Positions 43,422-51,236 of a stretch of DNA of 64,000 nucleotides are shown piece by piece; within the stretch, counting starts at the first letter, position 1; every line of letters starts with the position of its first letter. A program made the translations under genes and the position numbers. The notes below the pieces were generated by a model. That model worked only from the letters and a program-made list of their open reading frames with translations. It was not told where the DNA came from and did not search any database. Source of the stretch: Allobosea sp. OK403 (GTDB lineage: Bacteria > Pseudomonadota > Alphaproteobacteria > Rhizobiales > Beijerinckiaceae); contig NZ_FOQV01000017.1 in assembly GCF_900113835.1 (NCBI RefSeq), positions 46,958 through 110,957 of the forward strand. Reading direction: 5' to 3'.

Positions 43422-44018
43422 TCAAAGCCGTTCGATCCGCTGCGCGGCCTCGTCGAGGATCGCGGCGATATCGTGAACGATGGCCTGCTCGGAATCGCTG
43501 CCACCGAGACGGCCGCGCAGCGCATGTTTGAGGTTCTCCATGGCGCGGCGAACCGGCCCGCCATCGGTGCGCTCGCGCATGCTGGCGATCGCGGCCAAGC
43601 GAGCCATTTGCGACTCGACCTTGTCCGCATTGACGGCAAGATCGGCCTTGCCCGTCTCGGTGACGGCGAAGGCCTTGCGCGCGCCTTCCGAGGCGACTTC
43701 GCCGATATGTCCGAGGTCCTGCAGCATCGACAGCGCGGGATAGATGACGCCGGGGCTGGGGACATAGCTGCCACCCGAGGCCTCCTCGATCGCGCGGATC
43801 AGGTCGTAGCCATGGCGCGGTTGATCGGCGATCAGCTTGAGTAGGACGAGGCGCAGATCGCCGGAATCGAAGACACGCCTGCGGCCGCCGCCGCGTTCTC
43901 CGCGTTCCCGGCCCCATTCATGGCCGAAATGATGGGAATCGCGCGAGCGGTGCTGGGCAAATTCGCGGGAATGCGGATGCCCGCGGCGGTTTCGATGTGA
44001 GCGGTGAGTGAAATCCAT
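43422..44018 (-). CDS. PadR family regulator with His-rich N-terminus (YqjI-like)
   Basis: A 198-residue regulator. Residues 1-48 are rich in His and Arg (HRSHRNRRGHPHSREF, HHFGHEWGRERGERGGGRRR), then the PadR winged helix begins (VFDSGDLRLVLLKLIADQPRHGYDLIRAIEE, SPGVIYPALSMLQDLG) and a C-terminal helical dimerisation part follows. The layout, His-rich tail then GGGRRR and the helix, closely resembles E. coli YqjI, a nickel-sensing repressor of a ferric reductase. The start at 44018 is chosen because GGAG lies nine bases before it; an ATG at 44033 is the alternative. It is transcribed toward the DUF2218 gene. Confidence 0.88.
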   Translation of the reverse strand: MDFTHRSHRNRRGHPHSREFAQHRSRDSHHFGHEWGRERGERGGGRRRVFDSGDLRLVLLKLIADQPRHGYDLIRAIEEASGGSYVPSPGVIYPALSMLQDLGHIGEVASEGARKAFAVTETGKADLAVNADKVESQMARLAAIASMRERTDGGPVRRAMENLKHALRGRLGGSDSEQAIVHDIAAILDEAAQRIERL

Positions 44019-44333
44019 CTTGAGGTTCTCCATTTTAAGATGCGTCTAAGATATATCGCAGAATATCTGAATTACAAGGGGCTCGTTTCATCACCACCGC
44101 CGGACAGCTTGTTCCGATGCTGGCGGGCGGGCGAAGCCCGGCTTGCAGCGCGCGCACCGAGCGCGGAAGAAACCCGAGCGGCAGCGGCTTCCCGCGCGGC
44201 AAGGCGGAATGCTATGGGGTGCGAGGTTCGGTCGATGTCGGTTCAGGCTTCCAGCCCGCGCTGAGCGAATCCCTTCGCAGCCGAATGACAATTCCCCGAT
44301 GGCAAGCGCCAGCAAAAGGCCAGACCCCGCGCC
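44019..44333. other. Intergenic region between PadR and alpha/beta hydrolase genes
   Basis: A 315-bp region. Its left end holds the AT-rich promoter area of the PadR-DUF2218 unit with the palindrome described separately. The remainder (about 44090-44333) is GC-rich without a convincing gene: short open frames on both strands show no recognisable domain. It must contain the promoter of the hydrolase gene, but no motif stands out. Confidence 0.5.
44049..44068. promoter_or_regulatory. Candidate PadR operator: AGATAT-N8-ATATCT
   Basis: Perfect 6-bp arms (44049-44054, 44063-44068) surround an 8-bp spacer in an AT-rich stretch 30 bp before the PadR start. PadR repressors commonly bind AT-rich dyads with about this spacing in their own promoters, so autoregulation and control of the DUF2218 gene are plausible. 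Confidence 0.5.
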
Positions 44334-45065
44334 ATGGATGACGATGCCGCCCCGTCTTCGCGCGAGCGCCAGCCGCTGGTCCTGATCCCCGGCCTCCTCA
44401 ACGACGCCGATCTCTGGCGCGATCAGGTTTCTGCGCTCGGCGATGTCGCCGCATGCCAGGTGGCGGATATTTCCCAGGGCGAGACGCTGGAGGCTCTGGC
44501 CGAGAGCGTGCTGGCGACGGCGCCGTCGCGCTTCGCGCTGGCCGGATTTTCGATGGGTGGCTATGTCGCCCAGGAGATCATGCGCCGCGCGCCCGACCGG
44601 ATCGTCCGGCTTGCGCTGCTCGACACCTCGCTGCGCGCAGACACGCCCGAGCGCCTCGCATCGCGACGCGCCCTCGACAAGACCGCGGTCCTGCCGGGCA
44701 AGTTCCACGGTTTCGGCGACCGGCTGCTGGGAGCCTATCTCGCTCCCTCGCATCTGAAGGACGAGGTGATCATCGGCCGCATCCGGGCCATGACCGCAAG
44801 GCTCGGCGCGGAAACTTTTCTGCGGCAGAACGGGATCGAGCGGAAGGACGGCATCGCCGTGCTGCGCACGCTGTCATGCCCGCTCCTGATCCTGTGCGGC
44901 GAGCACGACAGCCTGACGCCGGTCGCGGATCATCGGGCCATGGCGACGCTGGCTCCGCATGCGACGCTCGTCATCGTTCCCGATAGCGGCCATATGACGC
45001 CGCTGGAAAACCCGAAAGCGGTGACGCAGGCCTTGCGGAGCTGGCTGGAGGTGCCGGTCGCTTAG
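44334..45065 (+). CDS. Alpha/beta hydrolase
   Basis: A 243-residue alpha/beta-fold hydrolase. It has the N-terminal LVLIPGLLNDADLW (oxyanion region), the nucleophile elbow GFSMGG (about 71-76), the acid in CGEHDSLTP and the catalytic histidine in DSGHMTPLENP. It is similar in plan to carboxylesterases or lactonases of the 3-oxoadipate enol-lactonase group. Divergent from the PadR gene and isolated from other operons; the substrate is unknown. Confidence 0.88.
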   Translation: MDDDAAPSSRERQPLVLIPGLLNDADLWRDQVSALGDVAACQVADISQGETLEALAESVLATAPSRFALAGFSMGGYVAQEIMRRAPDRIVRLALLDTSLRADTPERLASRRALDKTAVLPGKFHGFGDRLLGAYLAPSHLKDEVIIGRIRAMTARLGAETFLRQNGIERKDGIAVLRTLSCPLLILCGEHDSLTPVADHRAMATLAPHATLVIVPDSGHMTPLENPKAVTQALRSWLEVPVA

Positions 45066-45111
45066 AGCGGTTTTCGATCCAATTGGGCTGCGTGACCAAG
45101 CGAGCGGCAGC

Positions 45112-46083
45112 TCATTCCGGCTGGATGCCGGCGGCCTTGACGATATCGGCCCATTTCTTGATCTCGGTTCCGACGAAGGCCCTGAGCTCCTGGGATGTGC
45201 TGGTCTCCGGCTCGATGCCAGCGGCGAGCAGCTTCTCCTGCGTGGCCTTGTCGTTGATCGCGGCCACGAGCGCCTGGCGCAGCTTGTCGATGACCGGCTG
45301 CGGCGTCTTCGCGGGAACGAAGGCCGCAAACCAGGCGGCGAGGTCGTATCCGGCGACGCCAGACTCCGCCATCGTCGGCAGCTCGGGCGCCAGGGCGCTG
45401 CGCTTGGCCGTGGAAACGCCGAGGCCGTTCACCTTGCCGGCCTTGATCTGGGGCAGCGTCGTCGAGATGTCGGCGAAGACGATGTTGATCTGGCCGCCGA
45501 GAAGATCGGTGATCGCCTGCGGATTGCTGCGATAGGGCACATAGGTGAGATCGATGCCGCCAAGCGTCCTGAGCATCTCGCCGGCGATCCGCGACGAGCT
45601 CGACCCCGCCCCGAAAGTGAGCTTGCCGGGATTGGCCTTGGCATGGGCGATCAGCTCCTGCACGGTCTTGGCCGGCACCGATGGGTTGGTCGCCAGCGCA
45701 AGCGTGATGGTGCCGAGCTTGGTCACAGGCTCGAAGCTCTTCTCCGCGTCATAGGGCACGGTCTTCAACAGGCTCTGGTTGGCGCCATGCGTCGTGTTCG
45801 TCGTGATCAGCACGGTGTGGCCGTCGGGCTCGGCCCCCGCCACGGTCTGGGCCGCGAGGATGCCGTTTGCGCCACCCTTGTTCTCGACGATGATCGGTCG
45901 ACCCAACGTCTTCGATGCGTGGTCGCCGAGGATGCGCGCCAGCACGTCGGTCGCGCTGCCGGCCGCGAAAGGCACGATGAATTTGATGTTCTGCGTCGGA
46001 TAGCCCTGCGCCGAGGCAGGCAGGCCTGCCAGCAAGGCGCCGCCGAGCGCCAGGACGGCCAAGCTCCAGCTCTTCGATGTCAT
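45112..46083 (-). CDS. Tripartite tricarboxylate-type substrate-binding protein (TctC/Bug family)
   Basis: A 323-residue Bug-family receptor with a Sec signal (SLAVLALGGALLAGLPASAQ) and landmarks IKFIVPFAAGSATDVLAR, IVENKGGANG, VPYRSNPQAITDLLGG and LPTMAESGVAGYD. It is downstream of the split AtuA genes on the same strand, separated by an interspersed repeat (46104-46208), and is probably the receptor for the compound those enzymes handle. The start at 46083 is the ATG before the signal peptide; upstream codons belong to the repeat. Confidence 0.9.
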   Translation of the reverse strand: MTSKSWSLAVLALGGALLAGLPASAQGYPTQNIKFIVPFAAGSATDVLARILGDHASKTLGRPIIVENKGGANGILAAQTVAGAEPDGHTVLITTNTTHGANQSLLKTVPYDAEKSFEPVTKLGTITLALATNPSVPAKTVQELIAHAKANPGKLTFGAGSSSSRIAGEMLRTLGGIDLTYVPYRSNPQAITDLLGGQINIVFADISTTLPQIKAGKVNGLGVSTAKRSALAPELPTMAESGVAGYDLAAWFAAFVPAKTPQPVIDKLRQALVAAINDKATQEKLLAAGIEPETSTSQELRAFVGTEIKKWADIVKAAGIQPE

Positions 46084-46103
46084 GGTCGTTTTCTCCGAGA
46101 GGT

Positions 46104-46208
46104 TTAGAGCAATTTCCGATCCGCTTGGATCAGAAATTGCTCTATGTCTTTGTTGTAACGCGTTTTCTTCACGCGAACCGGTATCCACTTCGCTCGAAAA
46201 CGCTTTAG
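46104..46208. repeat. Interspersed ~105-bp palindromic element, copy 2 (inverted)
   Basis: The reverse complement of this block aligns with 5068-5171 over its whole length; the segment GCGTTTTCGAGCGAAGTGGA is identical in both. It lies between the AtuA-C-like gene and the TctC gene and supplies the last bases, including the TAA stop, of the AtuA-C-like gene. Confidence 0.75.
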
Positions 46209-46552
46209 TGATCGCCGTCTTGTCGCGGCGTCGTGCGGGAAGGGCTTTCGTCGGGGATGTCGAGGTCGAGCAGGGCCGAGCTCAGGCCCTTGCCATGCGT
46301 GTCGAGGGCGAGCGAACGGGTCACGCCGCCACTGAGGGCCTGGCGCAGGACGAAGTTGAGGGCACTGATGCTGGGAATCTCGTATCGCACCACCTCGCCG
46401 GCCACGAGCTCGCCGAAATGCGCCTTGACGCGCTCGGCCGTGACATGGCGCAGCAGCAGGGCATAGTCGGCGGCCTCATAAGCGATCACCGAGATGCTCG
46501 AGGTGTTGCCCTTGTCGCCGGTGCGGGAATGAGCAATTTCGCGCAGCTTCAT
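46205..46552 (-). CDS. AtuA C-terminal-domain-like small protein
   Basis: A 115-residue protein (MKLREIAHSRTGDKGNTSSI, LLLRHVTAERVKAHFGEL, SISALNFVLRQALSGGVTRSL) matching the small AtuA-related domain that usually follows AtuA. It would form a complex with the larger AtuA-like protein encoded immediately upstream: the stop of that gene is one base before this ATG. Its own C-terminus is formed by the edge of a palindromic repeat, so the last residues may not be ancestral. Confidence 0.85.
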   Translation of the reverse strand: MKLREIAHSRTGDKGNTSSISVIAYEAADYALLLRHVTAERVKAHFGELVAGEVVRYEIPSISALNFVLRQALSGGVTRSLALDTHGKGLSSALLDLDIPDESPSRTTPRQDGDH

Positions 46553-46553
46553 C

Positions 46554-47900
46554 TCAGCTCTCGACATAATGGATGGCTGTCGCGACGCGCTCGCGCGGGA
46601 TCAGGGTCGAGAGAATGCCCACCACCTCGCGGGCGGATTTCGTGACGCCGCCCCCGCCCGCCGGGCCGTTGGTGTAGAGCGTCTCGACCTCGTTGCCGAT
46701 GCGCAGGGCCTCAATGAGGCTGTCAGTTCGTCCCGCGACGCGAACGCGCACTTCATAGGGTTCATGACCACCGCCATGGCTCGAGAGCCTGTCGCCATGC
46801 AGCGCATTCGCGCCGATCAGGTCGAAGCGCAATTCGCTCGTGCGCACCCCGGTCAGCGCCAAGCGCTCACGGACGATCTCCAGCGCCAGAGCACCGCGCG
46901 CCCGCGCGCCGGGACCCGCATAGGAGATCTGGCCTTCGCCGACGAAGCCTTCGATCGTCCCGAGCGAGACTTTCAGCGTCCCGGTCCTGGGATGGCCGGA
47001 GGCACCCTCGACGCGGACACGATCGAAGCCGATCTCCTCGACCGTGACGTTCGAGAAATCGGCCACGACATCCGGCGTGAGATAGCGCGCCGGATCGTGG
47101 ATCTCGTAGAGGATCTGCTCCTTGCAGGTGGCGGGCGTGACCTGCCCGCCGGAGCCCGCGACCTTGGTGACGACGACCGAGCCATCCTCCCCGACCTCGG
47201 CGATGGGGAAGCCGAGCCGGGCGAGATCGGGCACGGATTTGTAGCCGGGATCGGCGAAGTATCCCCCCGTGACCTGGCCCGCACATTCCAGGAGATGCCC
47301 GATCAGCGTGGCCTGGCCGAGCCGGTGCCAATCATCCATGGCCCAGCCGAGGGCATGCACGAGCGGGCCGACGAACAGGGACGGGTCGGCCGCACGGCCA
47401 GTGATGACGATGTCGGCTCCATCAGCCAGAGCCTCTGCGATGGCTTGCGCTCCGGTATAGGCATTCGCCGAAATCAGGTTGCCGCCGAGATCGGCAACGG
47501 AGGCGCCGGTCTCGTCGATGCGATAATCGCCTGTTGCCACGGACGACAGGACATCGTCGCCCGTCACGGCCGCGATCTTCAACCCGTGCAGGCCGAGTTC
47601 GCCGGCGATGGCCCCGATGCGCTCCGCGCCGGCGACGGGGTTTGCCGCGCCCATATTGGTGACGATGCGTGTACCGGCCTGCCGGCACGGCCGCAGCACC
47701 GCCCGAAACCGCTCCGCCAGCAGCGGGTCATAACCGGCTTTCGGGTCCTTGAGCTTCGCCTGTTGGGCCAGCGCGATGGTGCGCTCCGCCAGGCACTCGA
47801 AGACCAGATAATCGAGCCCGCCTTTTTCGGCGAGCTCGATCGCCGGCTCGATCCTGTCGCCGGAATAGCCCGCGCCTGCGCCGATCCGAACCTGCTTCAC
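46554..47900 (-). CDS. Acyclic terpene utilization AtuA family protein (DUF1446)
   Basis: A 448-residue DUF1446/AtuA-family protein with KQVRIGAGAGYSGDRIEPA at the start, FECLAERTIALAQ, NMGAANPVAG, GDDVLS and GRAADPSLFVGPLVHALGW. AtuA is needed for citronellol/geraniol breakdown in Pseudomonas, but many homologues sit beside Bug receptors and LysR genes and their reaction is unknown. The GTG at 47900 is chosen because GGAGGCGGT lies right before it; the longer frame to 47948 runs into the divergent promoter. Confidence 0.88.
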   Translation of the reverse strand: MKQVRIGAGAGYSGDRIEPAIELAEKGGLDYLVFECLAERTIALAQQAKLKDPKAGYDPLLAERFRAVLRPCRQAGTRIVTNMGAANPVAGAERIGAIAGELGLHGLKIAAVTGDDVLSSVATGDYRIDETGASVADLGGNLISANAYTGAQAIAEALADGADIVITGRAADPSLFVGPLVHALGWAMDDWHRLGQATLIGHLLECAGQVTGGYFADPGYKSVPDLARLGFPIAEVGEDGSVVVTKVAGSGGQVTPATCKEQILYEIHDPARYLTPDVVADFSNVTVEEIGFDRVRVEGASGHPRTGTLKVSLGTIEGFVGEGQISYAGPGARARGALALEIVRERLALTGVRTSELRFDLIGANALHGDRLSSHGGGHEPYEVRVRVAGRTDSLIEALRIGNEVETLYTNGPAGGGGVTKSAREVVGILSTLIPRERVATAIHYVES

Positions 47901-47963
47901 CACCGCCTCCGAAAACCAGCGGCATAGGAGCATCAGCGGATTGATCACACAATTGAAATGAAT

Positions 47964-47978
47964 CTATCAGAGTGATAG
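47964..47978. promoter_or_regulatory. Candidate LysR operator CTATCA-GAG-TGATAG
   Basis: A perfect 15-bp inverted repeat lies ten bases before the LysR start and 64 bases before the AtuA GTG. Its length and position in a divergent LysR/target region match the usual LysR binding site. It could mediate autorepression and activation of the atuA-like operon. Confidence 0.55.
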
Positions 47979-47987
47979 CCGTTCATT

Positions 47988-48899
47988 ATGAATATCGACG
48001 TTCGGCAGTTGCGCGCTTTCATCACCCTGGCGCAATTCGGCAGCTTCACGCGGGCGGCAGGCAGCCTGAACCTGTCGCAGCCGGCGCTGACGGTTCAGAT
48101 CCAGAAGCTCGAGGACGGGCTCGGCGTCCGTCTGTTCGACCGCAACACCCGCAGCGTGTCGCTGACCCGGATCGGCCGCGAATTGGCGCCCCAGCTCGGG
48201 CGTATTCTCAGTGACCTCGACGCGGTCGTCGGCGATACGCGCCAGCTCGCCCAAGGCCAGCAGGGCGTGGTGCGGCTGGCGGTGCTGCCATCCTATGCCT
48301 CAGGCATCCTGCCTGAGATCATCGCGGCCTTCCGCCGGACGAACCCACAGGTCAGCTTCATCATCCGCGATGTGATCGCAAGCCGCGTCGCCGAGCTGAC
48401 CCGGCAGGAACAGGTCGACCTCGGCATCATGGGCGGGGCGCTCAGCGACCCCGACCTCGAAGTGCTGCACCGGACGCAGGATCACATGCATGTGGTTTTT
48501 CCCGATGGTCACAAATTAGGCAATCTCGATTCCGTCACCATCGACGACATCGCACCTCTCCCGCTGGTCCTGATGGACCCGGCGACCAGCGTCAGGGCGA
48601 TCGTCGATGCCGCCTTCCTGACCGCGGGCCATCGGCCGATCGTCGGTGCGGAAGCGACCTATATGTCGACCGCGGTCGGGATGGTGCGCGCGGGCCTCGG
48701 GGTCGCGATCCTGCCCGGCTCGGCAATGGAGGTGCGTGCCGAGCAGACCTTGCGCTCCCGGCCCCTGAAGGCTGCGGATTTCGCGCGCCAGATCGCGCTC
48801 ATCAAGCGCAGCGGCCGAACATTGCCGCCAGCGAGCGAGAGCTTTGCACAGATGCTGATGAAGGAACTGCCTGCCGCGCAAGGCGCGGACACAGCCTGA
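47988..48899 (+). CDS. LysR family transcriptional regulator
   Basis: A 303-residue regulator with an N-terminal HTH (about 3-62; VRQLRAFITLAQFGSFTRAAGSLNL in shorter parts, LSQPALTVQIQKLED) and LysR effector domain (about 90-295). Divergent from the AtuA/AtuA-C/TctC operon, it is the likely activator of that operon. Confidence 0.93.
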   Translation: MNIDVRQLRAFITLAQFGSFTRAAGSLNLSQPALTVQIQKLEDGLGVRLFDRNTRSVSLTRIGRELAPQLGRILSDLDAVVGDTRQLAQGQQGVVRLAVLPSYASGILPEIIAAFRRTNPQVSFIIRDVIASRVAELTRQEQVDLGIMGGALSDPDLEVLHRTQDHMHVVFPDGHKLGNLDSVTIDDIAPLPLVLMDPATSVRAIVDAAFLTAGHRPIVGAEATYMSTAVGMVRAGLGVAILPGSAMEVRAEQTLRSRPLKAADFARQIALIKRSGRTLPPASESFAQMLMKELPAAQGADTA

Positions 48900-49273
48900 A
48901 GCGCGCCGGCGGCGTTGGTCTCCGCAATGCGGTCACGGCCTCACGCCGCCTCACGCTCCCGCCTTCTCCCGCTCCCCTCGCCGAGTTGTCCTGATCCCAG
49001 CGCCGCGGCGCTGCAAGGCAGCGCCGAACCGCGGCGAGATGACGCAAGGAGATGAGGGAACCGACAGGGGTTGAGCACAATTTATTCGCAGATGGGCATC
49101 ACAAAACAGGAAGTGCATACTTTTGCGCATTGCCAGCCCGGCGCTTGAGAGCGATTCTGGCATCCGATAGCAGATGCTGATTCGCAGTTGACGTGCGCCG
49201 TGTTTCGACCAGGGGCGTTGCTGATTCTCGTTTGCCTGCGTCGAGCCGCGGCATAACCATATGCAGAGGGCTC
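48900..49273. other. Intergenic region upstream of the PrkA operon
   Basis: A 374-bp gap. The first ~180 bp are GC-rich and show no gene. A more AT-rich stretch (about 49076-49135) could contain the operon promoter. PrkA operons are often driven by stress or nitrogen sigma factors, but I could not fit a convincing sigma-54 or ECF consensus here. Confidence 0.5.
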
Positions 49274-51217
49274 ATGTACAACGACTCTTTGTTCAACGCT
49301 TTCGCTCGCTCCTATGAGGCACGCCGCGAAACGGACATGCCGATCTCCGACTACTTGGAGGCCTGCAGAGGCGATCCGATGCTATACGCTAATGCAGCCG
49401 AACGGCTGCTGGCGGCCATCGGCGAGCCTCAGATGATCGATACGGCCAAGGATCCACGCCTTGGCCGTATTTTTTTGAACCGAACCATCCGGACCTATCC
49501 GGCCTTTGCCGGCTTCTACGGCATGGAAGAGACGATCGAGCGTATCGTCTCCTTCTTCCGTCACGCCGCCCAGGGCCTGGAGGAGCGCAAGCAGATCCTC
49601 TATCTGCTCGGCCCGGTCGGCGGTGGTAAGTCGTCCCTCGCTGAACGGCTCAAATCACTGATGGAGGTCCACCCCATCTATGTGCTGAAGGCCGGCGACG
49701 AGATCAGCCCCGTCTTCGAGAATCCCCTGAACCTCTTCGATCCCGGGACGATGGGGCCCATCCTCGAGCAGCGCTACGGCATCCCTCAGCGGCGGCTGAC
49801 GGGCCTGATGAGCCCCTGGTGCCTCAAGCGGCTCGAGACGTTCGGCGGCGACATTTCCCGCTTCCAGGTCGTCAAGCTGCAGCCCTCGCGGCTGCGCCAG
49901 ATCGCCATCGCCAAGACCGAGCCCGGCGACGAGAACAACCAGGACATCTCCTCGCTCGTCGGCAAGGTCGACATCCGCAAGCTCGAAAACTTCTCCCAGA
50001 ACGACCCCGACGCCTACAGCTATTCGGGCGGCCTCAACCGCGCCAACCAGGGCGTTCTCGAATTCGTCGAGATGTTCAAGGCGCCGATCAAGATGCTGCA
50101 TCCGCTGCTGACGGCGACGCAGGAGGGTAACTACAACGGCACCGAGAACATCGGCGCCATCCCCTTCTCCGGCGTCATCCTCGCGCATTCCAACGAGGCG
50201 GAATGGCAGAGCTTCAAGAGCAACAAGAACAACGAGGCCTTCATCGACCGGATCTGCGTCATCAAGGTGCCCTACTGCCTGAGGGCGACCGAGGAACAGA
50301 AGATCTATGACAAGCTGATCGAGGGCTCGGCGCTGAGCCGTGCCCCCTGCGCGCCAGGAACTCTGTCGATGCTGGCGCGGTTCTCGGTTCTGTCGCGGCT
50401 GCGCAACCATGAGAACTCCACCCTGTTCGCCAAGATGCGCGCCTATGACGGCGACAGCCTGCGGGAGACCGACCCAAAAGCCCGTAGCGTCCAGGAATAT
50501 CGCGACGCCGCCGGCATGGACGAAGGCATGGACGGCATCTCGACGCGCTTTGCCTTCAAGGTCCTGGCGGCAACCTTCAACCACGACACGATCGAGCTCG
50601 GCGCCGATCCGGTGCATCTGATGTATGTGCTGGAACAGGCAATCCGCCGCGAGCAGCTCCCCGATGAGACCGAGAAGCGCTATCTTGAGTTCATCAAGGC
50701 CGACCTTGCCCCGCGCTATGCGGAGTTCATCGGGCACGAAGTCCAGAAGGCCTATCTCGAATCCTATGCGGATTATGGGCAGAACCTGTTCGACCGCTAT
50801 GTCGACTATGCCGACGCCTGGATCGAGGATGTCGACTTCAAGGATGCCGACACCGGCCAATTGCTCGACCGCGAACTCCTCAATCAGGAGCTGACCAAGA
50901 TCGAGAAACCGGCGGGAATCGCCAATCCGAAGGATTTCCGCAACGAGATCGTCAAGTTCTGCCTGCGCTCGCGGGCGAGCAATGGCGGCAAGAACCCGTC
51001 CTGGACCGGGTATGAGAAGATCCGCGAAGTCATCGAGAAGCGGATGTTCTCACAGGTCGAAGACCTGCTGCCGGTCATCTCCTTCGGCTCGAAGAAGGAC
51101 GGCGAGAGCGAGAAGAAGCATGGCGAGTTCGTCTCGCGCATGGTGGAGCGTGGTTACACCGAACGCCAGGTCCGGCGTTTGATCGAATGGTACATGCGCG
51201 TGAAGCAGGCTGGTTGA
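49274..51217 (+). CDS. prkA: PrkA family serine protein kinase
   Basis: A 647-residue PrkA (YeaG) protein: an AAA-type ATPase domain with Walker A GPVGGGKSS (113-121), and a C-terminal kinase-like region (about 400-647). The start MYNDSLFNAFARSYE is typical of the family and AGAGGG lies just before it. In enterobacteria YeaG responds to nitrogen starvation and acts with YeaH; in Bacillus PrkA affects sporulation. It heads a three-gene operon with the YeaH-like and SpoVR-like genes. Confidence 0.95.
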   Translation: MYNDSLFNAFARSYEARRETDMPISDYLEACRGDPMLYANAAERLLAAIGEPQMIDTAKDPRLGRIFLNRTIRTYPAFAGFYGMEETIERIVSFFRHAAQGLEERKQILYLLGPVGGGKSSLAERLKSLMEVHPIYVLKAGDEISPVFENPLNLFDPGTMGPILEQRYGIPQRRLTGLMSPWCLKRLETFGGDISRFQVVKLQPSRLRQIAIAKTEPGDENNQDISSLVGKVDIRKLENFSQNDPDAYSYSGGLNRANQGVLEFVEMFKAPIKMLHPLLTATQEGNYNGTENIGAIPFSGVILAHSNEAEWQSFKSNKNNEAFIDRICVIKVPYCLRATEEQKIYDKLIEGSALSRAPCAPGTLSMLARFSVLSRLRNHENSTLFAKMRAYDGDSLRETDPKARSVQEYRDAAGMDEGMDGISTRFAFKVLAATFNHDTIELGADPVHLMYVLEQAIRREQLPDETEKRYLEFIKADLAPRYAEFIGHEVQKAYLESYADYGQNLFDRYVDYADAWIEDVDFKDADTGQLLDRELLNQELTKIEKPAGIANPKDFRNEIVKFCLRSRASNGGKNPSWTGYEKIREVIEKRMFSQVEDLLPVISFGSKKDGESEKKHGEFVSRMVERGYTERQVRRLIEWYMRVKQAG

Positions 51218-51236
51218 GCCAGGCGCGGGAGCCATC

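Noticed and set aside
44091..44753. 220-codon minus-strand frame and 80-codon plus-strand frames before the hydrolase
   Set aside because: They have Arg/Ala-rich shadow composition and no ribosome site or domain, and they overlap the alpha/beta hydrolase or its promoter.
49057..49085. GGAAC motif as an EcfG-type general stress promoter before prkA
   Set aside because: At 16 or 17 bases downstream the expected GTT is absent (CAA or AAT instead).
49159..49185. TGGC...TGCT as a sigma-54 promoter before prkA
   Set aside because: The GG and GC elements are 15 bases apart instead of the required 10.
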